A stretch of DNA of 64,000 nucleotides from positions 1-64,000 of the forward strand of contig JANQPM010000030.1 of the NCBI GenBank assembly GCA_028289465.1, read 5' to 3'. Below, piece after piece: positions 6,752-14,222 of the stretch. This DNA comes from Lysobacterales bacterium. GTDB lineage: Bacteria > Pseudomonadota > Gammaproteobacteria > Xanthomonadales > SZUA-36. Position numbers and translations under genes: made by a program. The notes beneath the pieces were generated by a model. It was not told the DNA's origin and searched no databases. It worked only from the letters and a program-made list of their open reading frames with translations. Each line of letters starts with the position of its first letter. Within the stretch, counting starts at the first letter, position 1.

Positions 6752-8053
6752 GTGAAAACATTGACTCAGAGTGTCAGCCTCAAACTGGCTTTTGTATTGT
6801 TTCTCAGTTTTCTGATGCTGGTGCCGCTGGTGCTGGTGCAGGATTTGATCTCCGAGCGGGAAGGCCGGCAGCACGAAGCGAAGCACCGCATCGCATCACG
6901 CTGGGGACACCAGCAGAGTATCGCCGGGCCGGTCTTGCTGTTTCCACGCATGTATGAGCAAAAGACCGAACGCGGGCTCCGTTCGCGTGAACGCCTGATG
7001 GCTCTGGTACCCGACGTGCTGGATATTCGGGTCACGCAACAGACGGAAGTCCGCTATCTGGGCATGTACGAAGCACCGGTCTATCTAACCGACATCAATA
7101 TCAGCGGCGAGCTGGACTGGCGACTGCTGCGGCAGTACCAACCGGTCGGCCCGATTCGTTTCTGGGTACCGGTAACCGACGTGCGCGGATTGCGCGCGGC
7201 CGGCCATCTACGCATCGGACAGCAAGAGCTGCCAGCGGAGCCGCTGGCTGCGGCCGGCGAAAGCTATAGCGGGCTGCAATTCAGTCTGCCCGACCCGGAC
7301 GGGGCGGACGGAAAGCAGGCCTTTTCGCTGTCGCTGCGCCTGGCGGGCAGCGAAGCATTGTATTTTCTGCCTTTGGCCGAGCGCATTTCCGCTGCGGTTG
7401 ACAGTGACTGGCAGGATCCCGAATTCGTCGGCGAGTATCTGCCGGTCCATCGGCAGATCGGCGCTGACGGCACCCAGGCAAGTTGGCAGTTGCTGGGGCT
7501 GAACCGGTCTTTTGCCAGCCACTGGTGGGTGGATGAGATGCCGATGGCGCGTCTGCAGCAATCCGCATTCGGTATGCGGCTGGAGATTCCGGTGGATATC
7601 TATCAGCAAAACGAACGCAGCGCCAAATACGGTGTGCTGTTTATCGCGTTGACCTTTCTGGGGCTGTTTTTATTCGAAGTGATCTACCGTAGTCCACTGC
7701 ACCCGATTCAATACGGCCTGTGCGGCGCGGCGCTGGCGATTTTCTATGTGTTGCTGCTGGCCTTGTCGGAACACCTGGGCTTCGGTTCGGCCTACCTGAT
7801 CGCCGCCGCGGCGTTGGTTTCGATACTTGGCGGCTACTGCAAAGTGGTGTTGAAATCCGCAGCCAAGGGGTTGACTGTCGCCGGCCTGATCGGCGCGACC
7901 TACGCGCTGCTCTATTTCCTGATTGTCGCCGAGCAGTATTCGCTGTTATTCGGCTCGATTGCGCTGTTGGCCGTGATTGCCGCGATTATGTATTTTACCC
8001 GGGATATCAACTGGTACCGTTATGACCAGCGGGGTAACGCGGCGGATACATGA
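6752..8053 (+). CDS. creD: CreD-family inner-membrane protein
   Basis: A 433-residue membrane protein of the CreD family (E. coli CreD has 450 residues), associated with envelope stress and, in some species, beta-lactam or colicin response. It has one N-terminal transmembrane helix (residues 10-30), a large periplasmic region of about 260 residues that includes L-G-x-Y-E-A-P-V-Y and F-R-x-S-F-A-S-H-W-W-V-D-E-M-like motifs, and five to six C-terminal helices, with F-L-G-L-F-L-F-E-V-I-Y and P-L-H-P-I-Q-Y-G-L-C-G typical of the family. It starts with GTG. No creABC genes lie nearby, so control by CreBC cannot be inferred. Confidence 0.9.
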   Translation: MKTLTQSVSLKLAFVLFLSFLMLVPLVLVQDLISEREGRQHEAKHRIASRWGHQQSIAGPVLLFPRMYEQKTERGLRSRERLMALVPDVLDIRVTQQTEVRYLGMYEAPVYLTDINISGELDWRLLRQYQPVGPIRFWVPVTDVRGLRAAGHLRIGQQELPAEPLAAAGESYSGLQFSLPDPDGADGKQAFSLSLRLAGSEALYFLPLAERISAAVDSDWQDPEFVGEYLPVHRQIGADGTQASWQLLGLNRSFASHWWVDEMPMARLQQSAFGMRLEIPVDIYQQNERSAKYGVLFIALTFLGLFLFEVIYRSPLHPIQYGLCGAALAIFYVLLLALSEHLGFGSAYLIAAAALVSILGGYCKVVLKSAAKGLTVAGLIGATYALLYFLIVAEQYSLLFGSIALLAVIAAIMYFTRDINWYRYDQRGNAADT

Positions 8054-8113
8054 TTAAATCGCGAGGGCGTTGCTGGTCCGGGGCGTAAAACTTGAGACGG
8101 TAGACTGGAAGGT

Positions 8114-8758
8114 TCAGCCCCGGCAAAGCGCCTGCTGGGTCGGCATATCGTCCACTGCGGGATCCACTGCCGCACAAGCCTGACGGCAACGGGCCTGTTT
8201 CAGCGCATGCGCATACCAGTCAAACTCATCCAGAAACTTGGTGATGCGGCGCTCGTAAGCTGTCTCCAATGCGTTACCGTCATCGTCAAACGCGTTTTGT
8301 ACCTGGGAGATCGGGAATGCGCTCGGAATGCTGGGCGTGCCCAGTTCGGCCAGAATGGCCCGCAGTGTAATCAGTGCCCGAACGCCACCGAACGGGCCAG
8401 CCGAATAGGTCACGATGCCGCTGGGCTTGTAGTGATATTCGCTTTGGTAATGGTCGAGCAGGTTTTTCAGTACCGGCGGTTCGCTGTGGTTGTATTCGCC
8501 GCTGACGATAATAAAGCCGTCTGCGTCGTCCAGAATCCGACCAATGGTTTCCATCGCGCCCGGCGCTGTGCCCGGTTCGTATTCCTTGTACATTAGGTCC
8601 AGAAATGGCAGCGGATATTCCAACGGGTCGATCAATGTGGCCTGATGGCCGCGTTGCGCCAGTTTGCGCATCACGAAACGCGCCGCTTTGATACCGGCGC
8701 GGTGACGGCGTGCGCTGCCGTAGATGACCGCGGTATTGAGTGTTGGCTGATCGTTCAC
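8114..8758 (-). CDS. NADPH-dependent FMN reductase family protein
   Basis: A flavodoxin-fold oxidoreductase of the NADPH-dependent FMN/quinone/azo reductase family. The protein begins N-D-Q-P-T-L-N-T-A-V-I-Y-G-S-A-R-R-H-R-A-G, the phosphate-binding loop for FMN. G-F-I-I-V-S-G-E-Y-N-H-S-E-P-P-V-L-K-N-L-L-D-H near residue 80 is the second FMN contact, followed by Y-S-A-G-P-F-G-G-V-R-A. I start it at the GTG at 8758 (214 residues), after GGGAAG. The frame stays open to an ATG at 8839, but those 27 residues do not look like the family and have no ribosome site. The physiological acceptor is unknown. It is divergent from the VOC gene. Confidence 0.85.
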   Translation of the reverse strand: MNDQPTLNTAVIYGSARRHRAGIKAARFVMRKLAQRGHQATLIDPLEYPLPFLDLMYKEYEPGTAPGAMETIGRILDDADGFIIVSGEYNHSEPPVLKNLLDHYQSEYHYKPSGIVTYSAGPFGGVRALITLRAILAELGTPSIPSAFPISQVQNAFDDDGNALETAYERRITKFLDEFDWYAHALKQARCRQACAAVDPAVDDMPTQQALCRG

Positions 8759-8873
8759 CGTCTTCCCGTCAATAGCATGGATATCGGTTTTGGAGTATAG
8801 CAGCCCGGTTCTGGGAATCGGCGCACGGCTGCAGTACATTAATACCCAAAGCCACAGTCGATAGGAGGTAGCA

Positions 8874-9224
8874 GTGATCAGCGGAGCGCATGCGGTTATT
8901 TATAGTCAGGACCCGGACGCCGACCGGGCGTTTTTCCAGCAAATATTGAAACTTCCGAATGTCGATGCCGGTGGCGGCTGGCTGATTTTCGGATTGCCGC
9001 CGTCCGAGGTCGCGGTCCATCCGGCAGATTCAAGCGGCAAACATGAACTGATTCTGATGTCCGATGATATTCACGCGTTTGCCGCGGCTATGGCGAATCA
9101 GAATGTTCCGTGTGAGCCGGTACAGGACCAGCCATGGGGTATGCTGACGCAGATCACGCTGCCCGGCGGCGGCCAGCTTGGTGTTTATGAGCCGAAACAT
9201 GAGAGACCGGAAAATCCCGACTGA
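8874..9224 (+). CDS. VOC (glyoxalase/bleomycin-resistance) fold protein
   Basis: A 116-residue single vicinal-oxygen-chelate domain: A-V-I-Y-S-Q-D-P-D-A-D-R-A-F-F-Q-Q-I-L-K-L-P at the N-terminus, G-W-L-I-F-G-L-P-P-S-E-V-A-V-H-P in the middle, and the closing strand T-L-P-G-G-G-Q-L-G-V-Y-E-P. Start at GTG 8874 behind a perfect AGGAGG. Such proteins are dimeric metal enzymes or binding proteins; the substrate cannot be read from sequence. It shares a divergent promoter region with the flavin reductase. Confidence 0.82.
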   Translation: MISGAHAVIYSQDPDADRAFFQQILKLPNVDAGGGWLIFGLPPSEVAVHPADSSGKHELILMSDDIHAFAAAMANQNVPCEPVQDQPWGMLTQITLPGGGQLGVYEPKHERPENPD

Positions 9225-9231
9225 CCGGCGG

Positions 9232-9459
9232 TCAGCCATGCGGTTCGGTCTGGCTTTCCTTTAACGAGAAAATCTCTTCCACCGGCACGCCGAAATGCCG
9301 GGCGATCTTTAGTGCGATAATTGTCGAGGGTACGAACCGACCGACTTCGATGGTGCTGATGGTCTTTCGGGAAACGCCGATCGAACTGGCCAGATCGGCC
9401 TGGCTCAACCGGTGCTCCGCACGGAAAACGCGAATGCGGTTTTCCAGCCGTGCGTTCAT
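9232..9459 (-). CDS. XRE-family small transcription regulator
   Basis: A 75-residue helix-turn-helix protein of the XRE/Cro type, close to the YozG/Rgg-like short regulators: R-x-F-R-A-E-H-R-L-S-Q-A-D-L-A-S-S-I-G-V-S-R-K-T-I-S-T-I-E-V-G-R-F-V-P-S-T-I-I-A-L-K-I-A-R-H-F-G-V-P-V-E-E-I-F. It overlaps by 4 bases (ATGA) with the membrane-protein gene upstream, so both come from one mRNA. The pairing with a small membrane protein is repeated at 24656-25305. Autoregulation through the palindrome at 9990-10007 is inferred, not shown. Confidence 0.88.
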   Translation of the reverse strand: MNARLENRIRVFRAEHRLSQADLASSIGVSRKTISTIEVGRFVPSTIIALKIARHFGVPVEEIFSLKESQTEPHG

Positions 9460-9944
9460 TCACAGACTCCTTGTTCCGCGGCACCGGCGCTGTCCGCCTG
9501 ATTCAGCACAAAGAAACTGATACCGAATGTGCCGAGCAATATGGCTCTGATCAGGTCCAGCGTGAACATCACCGGCATCCCGGCAATGAAATCTTCGGTG
9601 ACCGAATCCATGACCACCATGGCCAGAAACGTCACTGCCCAGGATGTGGCAAACGACTGTCTGGCGATATCATTGAAAAAGCTTTCCGGCTGGCCCGAGG
9701 GGTGCTGCCGGTTCAGAGACAGTTTTTTGACGAGCAACGGAACCGTGAACAGGGCAATGACAAGCACCAGTACTGCCAGACCCGTTTCCAGCATTCCGAG
9801 ATAGGCAGCCAGCGTTTCGCCGACCAGGTATTCGATTGCGGAAACCGCGTATAACACGGCCAATATGGCGATAAGGATAGCCGTGGCCAGCATCATTTTG
9901 TCCATAATCTCGGCCCTCGATAGGGGCTGTTTATCAGTGCTCAT
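9456..9944 (-). CDS. Four-helix membrane protein paired with an XRE regulator
   Basis: A 162-residue integral membrane protein with four hydrophobic segments (about residues 15-40, 48-72, 97-118 and 130-150). I do not recognise a named family with certainty; the topology resembles the DUF2178-like proteins that sit beside XRE regulators. The ATG at 9944 follows GAGGAA. It is transcribed before, and overlaps, the XRE gene. A role in regulating the transcription factor, or as the gene it controls, is suggested only by the arrangement. Confidence 0.65.
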   Translation of the reverse strand: MSTDKQPLSRAEIMDKMMLATAILIAILAVLYAVSAIEYLVGETLAAYLGMLETGLAVLVLVIALFTVPLLVKKLSLNRQHPSGQPESFFNDIARQSFATSWAVTFLAMVVMDSVTEDFIAGMPVMFTLDLIRAILLGTFGISFFVLNQADSAGAAEQGVCE

Positions 9945-9989
9945 GTGCGTTTCCTCAAATATTAATGAGAGTATATATAGGTATCTAGA

Positions 9990-10007
9990 AGATAACTATA
10001 ATTATCT
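9990..10007 (-). promoter_or_regulatory. AT-rich palindrome upstream of the XRE/membrane-protein operon
   Basis: AGATAA (9990-9995) and TTATCT (10002-10007) form an inverted repeat 6 bases apart, in a very AT-rich stretch (9960-10040) just before the operon. It is a reasonable operator candidate for the XRE protein encoded by the second gene; there is no experimental support. Confidence 0.4.
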
Positions 10008-10123
10008 ATATGTAACCTCAAGGTATCATTATAGCTAAAAAACTGACCCGGTCAATCATCGCGTTTCAGTTTAAAAAAAACGCCCGTAACCACTCGCGGA
10101 TTCGGGATGGTATGGCCGATACG

Positions 10124-10723
10124 CTATCGAAGCAGCGTTTGGACCCGTTTTTGCAGTGCCGGCACGATCTCGGCCTCAAAGAAAGGATTGCGTGACAGCC
10201 AGCGGTTATTTCTCGGGCTGGGGTGGGGCAGCGGTAGCACCTGGGGCCAGAACGCACGCCAGTCCGATACAAGCTGCGTTACGCTCTGCGCCGCTTGGTC
10301 CGGCATATGCCAGCGCTGGGCATACCGGCCGATGACCAGTGTCAGCCGGATGTTTCGGAGACGGTTCAACAGGGGTTCCCGCCAGGTCTCAGCGCATTCG
10401 GAGCGGGGCGGCAGGTCACCGCCGCTACCGGTGCCGGGATAGCAAAACCCCATCGGCACGATAGCCATTTTTGTTGCATCGTAGAACACGTCGCGGCTAA
10501 TGCCCAGCCAGCTCCTCAGGCGCTTGCCGGATGCATCATCGAACGGCATGCCGCGCTGGTGAGTGATTCTTCCCGGCGCCTGGCCGGCGATCAAGATGCG
10601 GGCGGAGCGATGGGCTTGGAAGATCGGCCTGGGGCCCAGCGGCAGCCCGGCACAAAGCGTGCAAGCCTTGATGGAATCCCGCAGCCTGCTGAAACTCTGA
10701 ATATCCGCCGGGTCGGTACTCAT
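10124..10723 (-). CDS. Uracil-DNA glycosylase family protein
   Basis: A 199-residue protein of the uracil-DNA-glycosylase-like superfamily (YcdM/YqfB-type single-domain members). The N-terminal C-T-L-C-A-G-L-P-L-G-P-R-P-I-F-Q is followed by R-I-L-I-A-G-Q-A-P-G-R-I-T-H-Q-R-G-M-P-F-D-D-A-S-G-K-R-L-R-x-W-L-G, the G-Q-A-P-G motif equivalent to motif A. The C-terminal L-P-L-P-H-P-S-P-R-N-N-R-W matches motif B. The ATG at 10723, after AAGGACC, fits the family N-terminus better than a 30-residue extension. Only two Cys occur in the N-terminal pair, so an iron-sulfur cluster is not certain. Glycosylase activity is inferred from the fold. Confidence 0.85.
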   Translation of the reverse strand: MSTDPADIQSFSRLRDSIKACTLCAGLPLGPRPIFQAHRSARILIAGQAPGRITHQRGMPFDDASGKRLRSWLGISRDVFYDATKMAIVPMGFCYPGTGSGGDLPPRSECAETWREPLLNRLRNIRLTLVIGRYAQRWHMPDQAAQSVTQLVSDWRAFWPQVLPLPHPSPRNNRWLSRNPFFEAEIVPALQKRVQTLLR

Positions 10724-10820
10724 ATTTCGGTCCTTAGATGAAATAAAGGCATCTGACACCGCTCGCCGCGATCTCGCAATACCACCCGCCGTTGGAAGTG
10801 CCTTCAGGCGCAATCAGAAC

Positions 10821-10865
10821 AGGAATACGCTCAGGCGGGCTTTTGCGCCCATAGGCATTCCTGCA
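10821..10865. repeat. Diverged REP-like hairpin
   Basis: AGGAATACGC and the distant GGCATTCCTGCA frame a hairpin GGGC-TTTT-GCGCCC. This resembles the REP units of this window, with several mismatches. It lies between the glycosylase-family gene and the next minus-strand gene; the rest of the 180-base gap shows nothing else. Confidence 0.4.
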
Positions 10866-10905
10866 ACCAGCGGAGAGTCAAATGCCGTCAATATGCACAA
10901 GACCG

Positions 10906-11355
10906 TTATTGTTGCGTACTGACTTCACCTGTTACCGCATCGACGAAGTAGTAGCTGTTGCTGCCCACGCTGGGCGAGAAGTTGTACAGCGCATTCGGCG
11001 GCTGCGGATGTGTGACCGGCTGCAACAATCCGCCGAACACCAGCGGTCCATCGTAGCCGTAGGCGCGGATATAGCCCACCGCCGCGGAAACGCCGTGTTC
11101 TATCGCGAGCAAGTCATTGCCCAGTGCACCGAGAATCGGCTGATCGGAGGTCGTGATCGACGACCATTCGCCGTCGGTGTAGCTGATGAAAGCGGATCGG
11201 GTATTCGGTATACCGAGCCCTTGAAGATTAAACCAGTATTTAAAGTCGGACGGCTGCTCCACCGCCTGCGGACTGCTTACCTGAATCAGCGTTGCACCGA
11301 TGTATTCCGCCTGCATACGGCGAACCGCCGCGCGCATTAAAGCCAGTGAACTCAT
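10906..11355 (-). CDS. Hypothetical protein, 149 residues
   Basis: A protein I do not recognise. It has no signal peptide or membrane segment. The N-terminal half is helical (A-L-M-R-A-A-V-R-R-M-Q-A-E-Y-I-G-A-T-L-I-Q-V). A Y-W-F-N-L-Q-G-L-G motif follows near residue 40. The C-terminal N-A-L-Y-N-F-S-P-S-V-G-S-N-S-Y-Y-F-V-D-A-V-T-G-E-V reads like a beta-hairpin ending. The ATG follows AAGGGGGC at a good distance, which supports expression. It is monocistronic or distal to the binding-protein-like gene 73 bases upstream. Confidence 0.6.
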   Translation of the reverse strand: MSSLALMRAAVRRMQAEYIGATLIQVSSPQAVEQPSDFKYWFNLQGLGIPNTRSAFISYTDGEWSSITTSDQPILGALGNDLLAIEHGVSAAVGYIRAYGYDGPLVFGGLLQPVTHPQPPNALYNFSPSVGSNSYYFVDAVTGEVSTQQ

Positions 11356-11428
11356 AAATGCCCCCTTTGCGATTTGAAAACCTGGTCCACTAAGCTTAGC
11401 ATTTTGGACCGGCTTTGCCAGATTGGGG

Positions 11429-12313
11429 CTAACAGAACTCCGTTAATGCACTGGCGCAGTCATCGGGCGTTATCGGGCGCTGCAACAGGCCCAGCGAACT
11501 CAAGGTGTCAACGATTTCCTGAAGGCGTCCCCGGCTCATTTGACGGCTGTCGCTCCATTCGGTCAGCGACAGCCATTGGTCCACTTGTGCGACATCCAGC
11601 CGGTAGCGGCCGGCAATGGTCCGGTTGATGCCTTCGCGATCCTTAAAATTTTTGCAGACCTTCAGCATCACATCCCATAGCTTCCTAATGAGCGAGGCAT
11701 GGTTTTGCAGCGCGGATTCCGAAGCGGCCAGTACAAAGGCCGGCCAGGGAGTCGGGATTTCACCCACCCGGCGCAGGTCGCCGGAATCGACGAGCGGCTG
11801 GGTGGTGAAGCGCTCCCACAGAAAACCGTCGGCCTGCCAGATCGAAAAGGCTTTTACCGCACCCTCCAGCGTACCGATCTCGAGGAACTTCAGATCGACG
11901 GTACTCCAGCCCATTTGCTGGGCCAGTACATAGGTCATCAGATGCGACCCCGAACCCTGGCGGCTGATCGCAAAGCGGTGCCGGTGCAGGTGTTCGGCCC
12001 GGGCGAAGCCGGAATCGGCCGGCACATGAATGCCCCAGATCAGCGGCGAGAAAACGTACCAGCCCAGTATTTTTATCGGCAGCCCTTTGGCGATGGCCGC
12101 CACCGTACCCTGGCTCAGGGTCAGTGCGAGGTCGATCCCGCCGGCGGCCAGCGAACGTGTCATTGCACCGGTACCGTCGGGAAAGTCTCGCCACTTGAGG
12201 TCGATGCCGATATCGGCGAACCGGCCTTCTTCCTGCGCCAGATGCCACGGCAGATTGAAATGTTCCGGCACTCCGCCGATGGTGATCGCAGTCCGTTGCA
12301 CGACGCGCTCCAT
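11429..12313 (-). CDS. Periplasmic-binding-protein-like (type 2 PBP) protein without signal peptide
   Basis: A 294-residue protein of the NMT1/SsuA/TauA-like type 2 binding fold: I-T-I-G-G-V-P-E-H-F-N-L-P-W-H-L-A-Q-E-E-G-R-F-A-D-I-G-I-D-L-K-W at the start, G-T-G-A-M-T-R-S-L-A-A-G-G-I-D-L-A-L-T-L in the first lobe, then G-S-G-S-H-L-M-T-Y-V-L-A. No signal peptide precedes the fold and no ABC permease or ATPase is adjacent, so it is probably cytoplasmic and not a transporter component. This fits the Ca3427-like subgroup, a family I know from fungi and bacteria whose ligand is not settled. The two-lobed structure implies small-molecule binding. Confidence 0.78.
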   Translation of the reverse strand: MERVVQRTAITIGGVPEHFNLPWHLAQEEGRFADIGIDLKWRDFPDGTGAMTRSLAAGGIDLALTLSQGTVAAIAKGLPIKILGWYVFSPLIWGIHVPADSGFARAEHLHRHRFAISRQGSGSHLMTYVLAQQMGWSTVDLKFLEIGTLEGAVKAFSIWQADGFLWERFTTQPLVDSGDLRRVGEIPTPWPAFVLAASESALQNHASLIRKLWDVMLKVCKNFKDREGINRTIAGRYRLDVAQVDQWLSLTEWSDSRQMSRGRLQEIVDTLSSLGLLQRPITPDDCASALTEFC

Positions 12314-12458
12314 AGGATTTGTCAGAATCGAGGTTGTCAGTAGGGAATATGCAGCCTGGGACGCCGGAGTGCAATACGGAAAAGTGCCTACCGCCCTCCC
12401 AAAACGACGACGGTCGTAACAGCGCAGTCTTATGCCGTTCCCGTGAGCTATTCGAAGC

Positions 12459-12851
12459 TCATATCAGCCACTGTATCAGGCCTGTTGGCGAGTGCAGGCG
12501 GGCGACGCTGACAATCCACAGGAAAACCGCCAGCGCCGATATAAACGCAGCGATCCGGGTCGTGCGCGTGGAGCCCCGCTTCAATGCCATTGAACCCAGA
12601 ATGATATAGGCCAATAGGCCGAAGATTTTGGCGGTCAGCCAGCCATTTACAAACGGATACTGGTGGATCAGCGCGGCAAGCGCCAAACCGGAAATCAAAA
12701 AGACCGTATCGACAATGTGCGGCAAAGTCCGGGTGACCGGATGATGCAGCAGCGGCGAGCGCCGCATCATCCAGATGCCGCGCAACAGAAAGCCGCTGAC
12801 CGTCAGCAAGGCCAGCATGACGTGGATCTGCTTGAGCAGAGAATATGCCAT
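12459..12851 (-). CDS. SirB2-family membrane protein
   Basis: A 130-residue inner-membrane protein of the SirB2 family. It has four predicted helices and the family pattern K-Q-I-H-V-M-L-A-L-L-T-V-S-G-F-L-L-R-G near the N-terminus, with H-I-V-D-T-V-F-L-I-S-G in the middle, and conserved His residues suggestive of haem or redox association. The molecular function is unknown. It starts 4 bases after fnr and is the last gene of the nsrR-fnr-sirB2 unit, which hints at a role in respiratory or NO physiology. Confidence 0.85.
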   Translation of the reverse strand: MAYSLLKQIHVMLALLTVSGFLLRGIWMMRRSPLLHHPVTRTLPHIVDTVFLISGLALAALIHQYPFVNGWLTAKIFGLLAYIILGSMALKRGSTRTTRIAAFISALAVFLWIVSVARLHSPTGLIQWLI

Positions 12852-12855
12852 CGGA

Positions 12856-13614
12856 TCAGTGCAATCCGTATTTCAGCGTTAGCTGCTCCGGGCTGCACAG
12901 CTCGATGCGCTTACCGCGAACGCGGATCAAGCCGGCCTTTTGCAATGCGGTGATGCTGCGACTGACGGTTTCCATCTGGATGCCAAGGTAGCTGGCGATA
13001 TCGCTGCGCGCCATCGAAAGGCGAAAGCGCAACCTGCCGTCATCGCCGCGCCGCAGGCGGCGAGCCATGCTGAGGATAAAGCTGGCCACGCGGCGGGTTG
13101 CATCGGACTGTGAAATCAGCGTTACCAGATCACGGTACTGGTGAACCTTGCGGGTTGTCAGGGACAGCATTTCCCGGCACAGGGAAGGCCGGCGCAGCAT
13201 CAGATCCCGTAGTTGCACCAGCGGAATTTCGCAGATTTCACTGTCTTCCAGCGCGACCGCAAAGCAGCCATGGACCGACGCATCCAAATCTTCCATGCCG
13301 ATAACTTCACCGGCCAGGTGAAAGTCGCAGACCCGTTCCTTGCCGTTGATATTCAGGTCATAGCATTTTATCGACCCGCTGCGCACGACATGGGCATACT
13401 TGCGCGGCTGTCCGGCGAGAAACAGCAGACCGCCTTTGTGGATCATCCTGTGTTGCTTGACGCTCTGCCGCAGCTCCGACAAATCGCCGCCGGCGATGGC
13501 GGGCGTCAGGCAGCGGTCGCTGGCCGTACAGCTACGGCACGCGAGAGACGGCAGTGCGGCATTGGCCGGCAACGCGCCGTTTCTGGTGACAGGTAGCTGG
13601 GTCAGGCTTGCCAT
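12856..13614 (-). CDS. fnr: FNR/ANR-type oxygen-sensing transcription regulator
   Basis: A 252-residue Crp/Fnr-family regulator. Four cluster cysteines are at the FNR positions: C26, C29 and C35 (C-x2-C-x5-C) and C128 in S-E-I-C-E-I-P, so it can carry an oxygen-labile [4Fe-4S] cluster. The sensor barrel is followed by the dimer helix and a C-terminal helix-turn-helix, R-S-D-I-A-S-Y-L-G-I-Q-M-E-T-V-S-R-S-I, which keeps the Glu and Ser-Arg that in FNR read TTGAT-N4-ATCAA. Matching boxes occur at 17111-17124 and 19415-19428. It lies 5 bases after nsrR. It is expected to activate the haem receptor, nirS and probably the nor genes without oxygen. Confidence 0.95.
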   Translation of the reverse strand: MASLTQLPVTRNGALPANAALPSLACRSCTASDRCLTPAIAGGDLSELRQSVKQHRMIHKGGLLFLAGQPRKYAHVVRSGSIKCYDLNINGKERVCDFHLAGEVIGMEDLDASVHGCFAVALEDSEICEIPLVQLRDLMLRRPSLCREMLSLTTRKVHQYRDLVTLISQSDATRRVASFILSMARRLRRGDDGRLRFRLSMARSDIASYLGIQMETVSRSITALQKAGLIRVRGKRIELCSPEQLTLKYGLH

Positions 13615-13619
13615 AGCGG

Positions 13620-14051
13620 TTACGCGGTTTTCAACAGTACTTTCAGCTGTTCGGATTCAGTCAGCATATCTTGCAGGGTATAGCTGTCGAGAACGGTGAG
13701 AAACGCCCCCAGCGCTTCGCTCAGCACATTCTTGATTCGACAGGCCGGCGTGATCACGCAGCGGGTCTCGTCCTCGAAGCACTCCACTAATGCAAGATCT
13801 TCCTCGGTTTCGCGGATGACGGTGCCGAGAGAAATATCTGCCGGTCGCCGCCCGAGCCGCAGTCCGCCGCCCGGACCGCGCTGGGCGATGACATAGTTCA
13901 GCCGGGTGAGCAGGTTTACAACCTTCATCAGGTGGTTCTTGGATACGCCGTAGGCGTCCGAAATTTCCTGGATGGTCGTCAATTCTCCGTCCCGCAGCGC
14001 GAGGTAAGTGAGCACCCGTAGCGAATAATCGGTAAATCTGGTCAGTCGCAT
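13620..14051 (-). CDS. nsrR: NsrR nitric-oxide-sensing Rrf2 repressor
   Basis: A 143-residue Rrf2-family regulator (E. coli NsrR has 141). The start M-R-L-T-R-F-T-D-Y-S-L-R-V-L and the winged helix containing D-A-Y-G-V-S-K-N-H-L-M-K-V-V-N-x-L match NsrR. The three cluster cysteines C91, C98 and C104 lie in C-F-E-D-E-T-R-C-V-I-T-P-A-C-R-I-K. The [4Fe-4S] form represses NO-detoxification genes and is released by NO. A near-perfect NsrR palindrome lies 28 bases upstream of its ATG, so it probably represses its own operon (nsrR-fnr-sirB2). A 16-residue in-frame extension from 14099 would run through this operator and is rejected. Confidence 0.95.
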   Translation of the reverse strand: MRLTRFTDYSLRVLTYLALRDGELTTIQEISDAYGVSKNHLMKVVNLLTRLNYVIAQRGPGGGLRLGRRPADISLGTVIRETEEDLALVECFEDETRCVITPACRIKNVLSEALGAFLTVLDSYTLQDMLTESEQLKVLLKTA

Positions 14052-14079
14052 AAATAAATGTATCTGTTTTGCATCTTTT

Positions 14080-14102
14080 AAGATGTATTTTAGATACATC
14101 TT
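14080..14102 (-). promoter_or_regulatory. NsrR operator upstream of nsrR
   Basis: An 11-1-11 palindrome with arms AAGATGTATTT (14080-14090) and AGATACATCTT (14092-14102) around a single T. It matches the NsrR consensus (GATGYATTT-N-AAATRCATC) at all but one position. This points to NO-relieved autorepression of the nsrR-fnr-sirB2 operon. Confidence 0.85.
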
Positions 14103-14130
14103 TTATGAAAATCAAGCGCTGACAGCGAAG

Positions 14131-14215
14131 CGAGCCTTCCGCCGCGGAAGGCTCGGTCAAGTGCTACCCGGCCGGGTACTCGTTTGGGAACAGGTCCGGC
14201 ACCGGAAAGGTGCCG
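14131..14215. terminator. Hairpin cluster between the nor operon and nsrR
   Basis: Three perfect hairpins follow the last nor-operon gene (read on the minus strand): CGGCACC/GGTGCCG (14197-14215), the palindrome TACCCGGCCGGGTA (14165-14178) and a 10-bp stem CGAGCCTTCC/GGAAGGCTCG (14131-14155). None is followed by a T-run, so these are not classical terminators, but their location at the end of the nor transcript and before the nsrR promoter suits transcript termination or 3' protection. Confidence 0.5.
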
Positions 14216-14222
14216 AACGGGT

